Source: Pseudomonadota bacterium (GTDB lineage: Bacteria; Pseudomonadota; Alphaproteobacteria; Acetobacterales; Acetobacteraceae). From it: a DNA stretch of 5,823 nt. Below the pieces are notes generated by a model, which was not told the origin of the DNA, ran no database searches, and was given only the letters and a program-made list of their open reading frames with translations. Location of the stretch: the NCBI GenBank assembly GCA_021845835.1, contig JAJZVE010000325.1, forward strand, positions 1 through 5,823, given 5' to 3'. Shown in pieces: positions 4,975 through 5,823 of this stretch. The number at the start of each line of letters is the position of its first letter. Within the stretch, counting starts at the first letter, position 1. Both the position numbers and the translations under genes were made by a program.

Positions 4975-5823
4975 GTGAACATCAGCGAGCCGATCCGCCG
5001 CCACGCCCAGGTGACGCCGGACGGAATCGCCGTGATCCGCGCCGACCATCGCGCGGTCACGTGGCGCGACCTCGACCGGCTGACCGACCGCGCGGCGCGC
5101 TATTTCCTGCGGCTCGGGCTGGCCCCCGGGCAGATCGTCGCGGCGGGCATCACCGGACCGAACGAACTGGTCGGCCTGATCGGCGTGCTGGCGCTGGCAC
5201 GACTCGGCATCGTCACCGCCGACCCGGTCCTGCCGGACGCGCATCTCGACGCGGCGCTGGTGCAGGAAGGGCAGCCGTCGCGGCCGGGTCTGTCCTGCGT
5301 GCCGCTCGATGCCTACTGGATCGAGCCGCCGCCCGACGCCGTGGCCGCGCCGGTCGCGCCGCACCGCGACGGCACTGCGATCTGCCGGATCCTCGCCTCG
5401 TCCGGCACCTCGGGCACGCCGAAATTCGCGCCGGTGAGCCACGCGGTGATGGCGCGCCGCGTGACCGCGCATGCCGTGTCGGCGCGCCGCGCCGAGGCCG
5501 CGCATATCTGCGCGACCGGAATCGGCAGCGCGCTCGGCTTCCGCGCCGCGCTGCGCAGCCTGTGGTTCGGCGGCACGCTCGTGCTGAGCAACCCGGCCGA
5601 TGCGGCGGAGGCGATCCGGCTGCATCAGGTGCGGTCGATGACGATTGCGCCGATCTCGCTGCAGCACCTGCTCGGCGCCCTGCCGGCCGATGCCAGGCCG
5701 CTGCCGTCGCTGGACGTGGTGGAAGTGAGCGGCAGCGCCCTGCCCCCGGCGCTGGCGGCGGCAGCGCGGCAGAGGCTTTGTCCCAACATCGTGACCGAGT
5801 ACGGCTCGACCGAGTGCGGCCTC
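4975..5823 (+). CDS. AMP-forming acyl/aryl-CoA ligase or adenylation enzyme (ANL superfamily), 3' end outside window
   Basis: The reading frame is open for 283 codons to the window edge, so the C-terminal hinge and lid are missing. The enzyme would activate a carboxylic acid with ATP to an acyl-adenylate, then pass it to CoA or a carrier. Visible motifs are the N-terminal PIRRHAQVTPDGIAVI and VTWRDLDRLTDRAARYF; the ATP-binding A3 loop SSGTSGTPK at 142–150; a Gly-rich VSGSALPP at 251–258; and the A5 motif YGSTE at 276–280. The Gly that normally follows the A3 Lys is Phe here (PKF). The stretch between about 80 and 130 is shorter than in many FadD-type enzymes. The start is taken as GTG at 4975, 13 nt after the preceding stop, because the N-terminal motif begins immediately; the ribosome site is poor, and an in-frame GTG at 4927 would overlap the upstream gene. 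The substrate cannot be told. Confidence 0.88.
   Translation, partial: MNISEPIRRHAQVTPDGIAVIRADHRAVTWRDLDRLTDRAARYFLRLGLAPGQIVAAGITGPNELVGLIGVLALARLGIVTADPVLPDAHLDAALVQEGQPSRPGLSCVPLDAYWIEPPPDAVAAPVAPHRDGTAICRILASSGTSGTPKFAPVSHAVMARRVTAHAVSARRAEAAHICATGIGSALGFRAALRSLWFGGTLVLSNPADAAEAIRLHQVRSMTIAPISLQHLLGALPADARPLPSLDVVEVSGSALPPALAAAARQRLCPNIVTEYGSTECGL

Noticed and set aside
4487..4978. Open frame of 163 codons on the plus strand inside the PEP-CTERM gene
   Set aside because: It is a shifted-frame shadow with an Arg-rich product and no start signal.
4083..5060. Open frame of 325 codons on the minus strand
   Set aside because: It runs antisense through the PEP-CTERM gene and its promoter, and its product is Arg-rich with no domain. 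The plus-strand gene has a signal peptide, sorting signal, promoter and ribosome site.
4858..5667. Open frame of 269 codons on the minus strand
   Set aside because: It is antisense to the ligase, which carries clear ATP-binding motifs. The product is Arg/His-rich shadow sequence.

Overview
The window is very GC-rich (about 70% by eye, not computed). Third codon positions are almost all G or C, coding density is high, and several genes start with GTG. The lnt–XRE gene pair, the XRE type with a TFQQIQKYE recognition region, and the potassium-sensor operon together suggest an alphaproteobacterium, probably Rhodospirillales/Acetobacteraceae-like. That taxonomic call is inference from gene style and layout, not from a marker gene.

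Left block, plus strand (2–1900). This is the 3' end of a Kdp operon: the C-terminal kinase part of the potassium/osmotic sensor KdpD (cut by the window edge), its response regulator KdpE (ATGA stop/start overlap), and 10 nt later a stand-alone PTS EIIA protein of the PtsN (EIIA-Ntr) type. The three genes look co-transcribed. Because E. coli EIIA-Ntr is known to bind KdpD, the third gene is a plausible built-in modulator of the sensor.

Middle block, minus strand (1912–4005). lnt, the inner-membrane apolipoprotein N-acyltransferase, is followed by a small XRE/Cro-CI regulator. The 111–123 nt gap between them carries a TTGACA box, a TTAACCAT octamer matching the CtrA short-site consensus, and a 14-nt inverted repeat. 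The XRE gene therefore probably has its own promoter. It converges on the EIIA gene with only 11 nt between the stop codons and no visible hairpin terminator.

Right block, plus strand (4091–5823). A near-consensus sigma-70-type promoter (TTGACA, 17 nt, TATGAT) drives a secreted protein with a signal peptide and a C-terminal PEP-CTERM sorting signal (VPEPAT, hydrophobic helix, RRRR). Thirteen nt downstream begins an AMP-forming acyl/aryl ligase that runs off the window end. This may be the start of a surface or exopolysaccharide-related operon whose function cannot be seen from here.

No tRNA, rRNA, CRISPR array, insertion sequence or phage gene was seen. Most of the window is recognisable biology. 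The points worth a second look are the EIIA gene fused to the kdp operon, the XRE control region, the orphaned lnt–XRE pair, and the PEP-CTERM/ligase pair.
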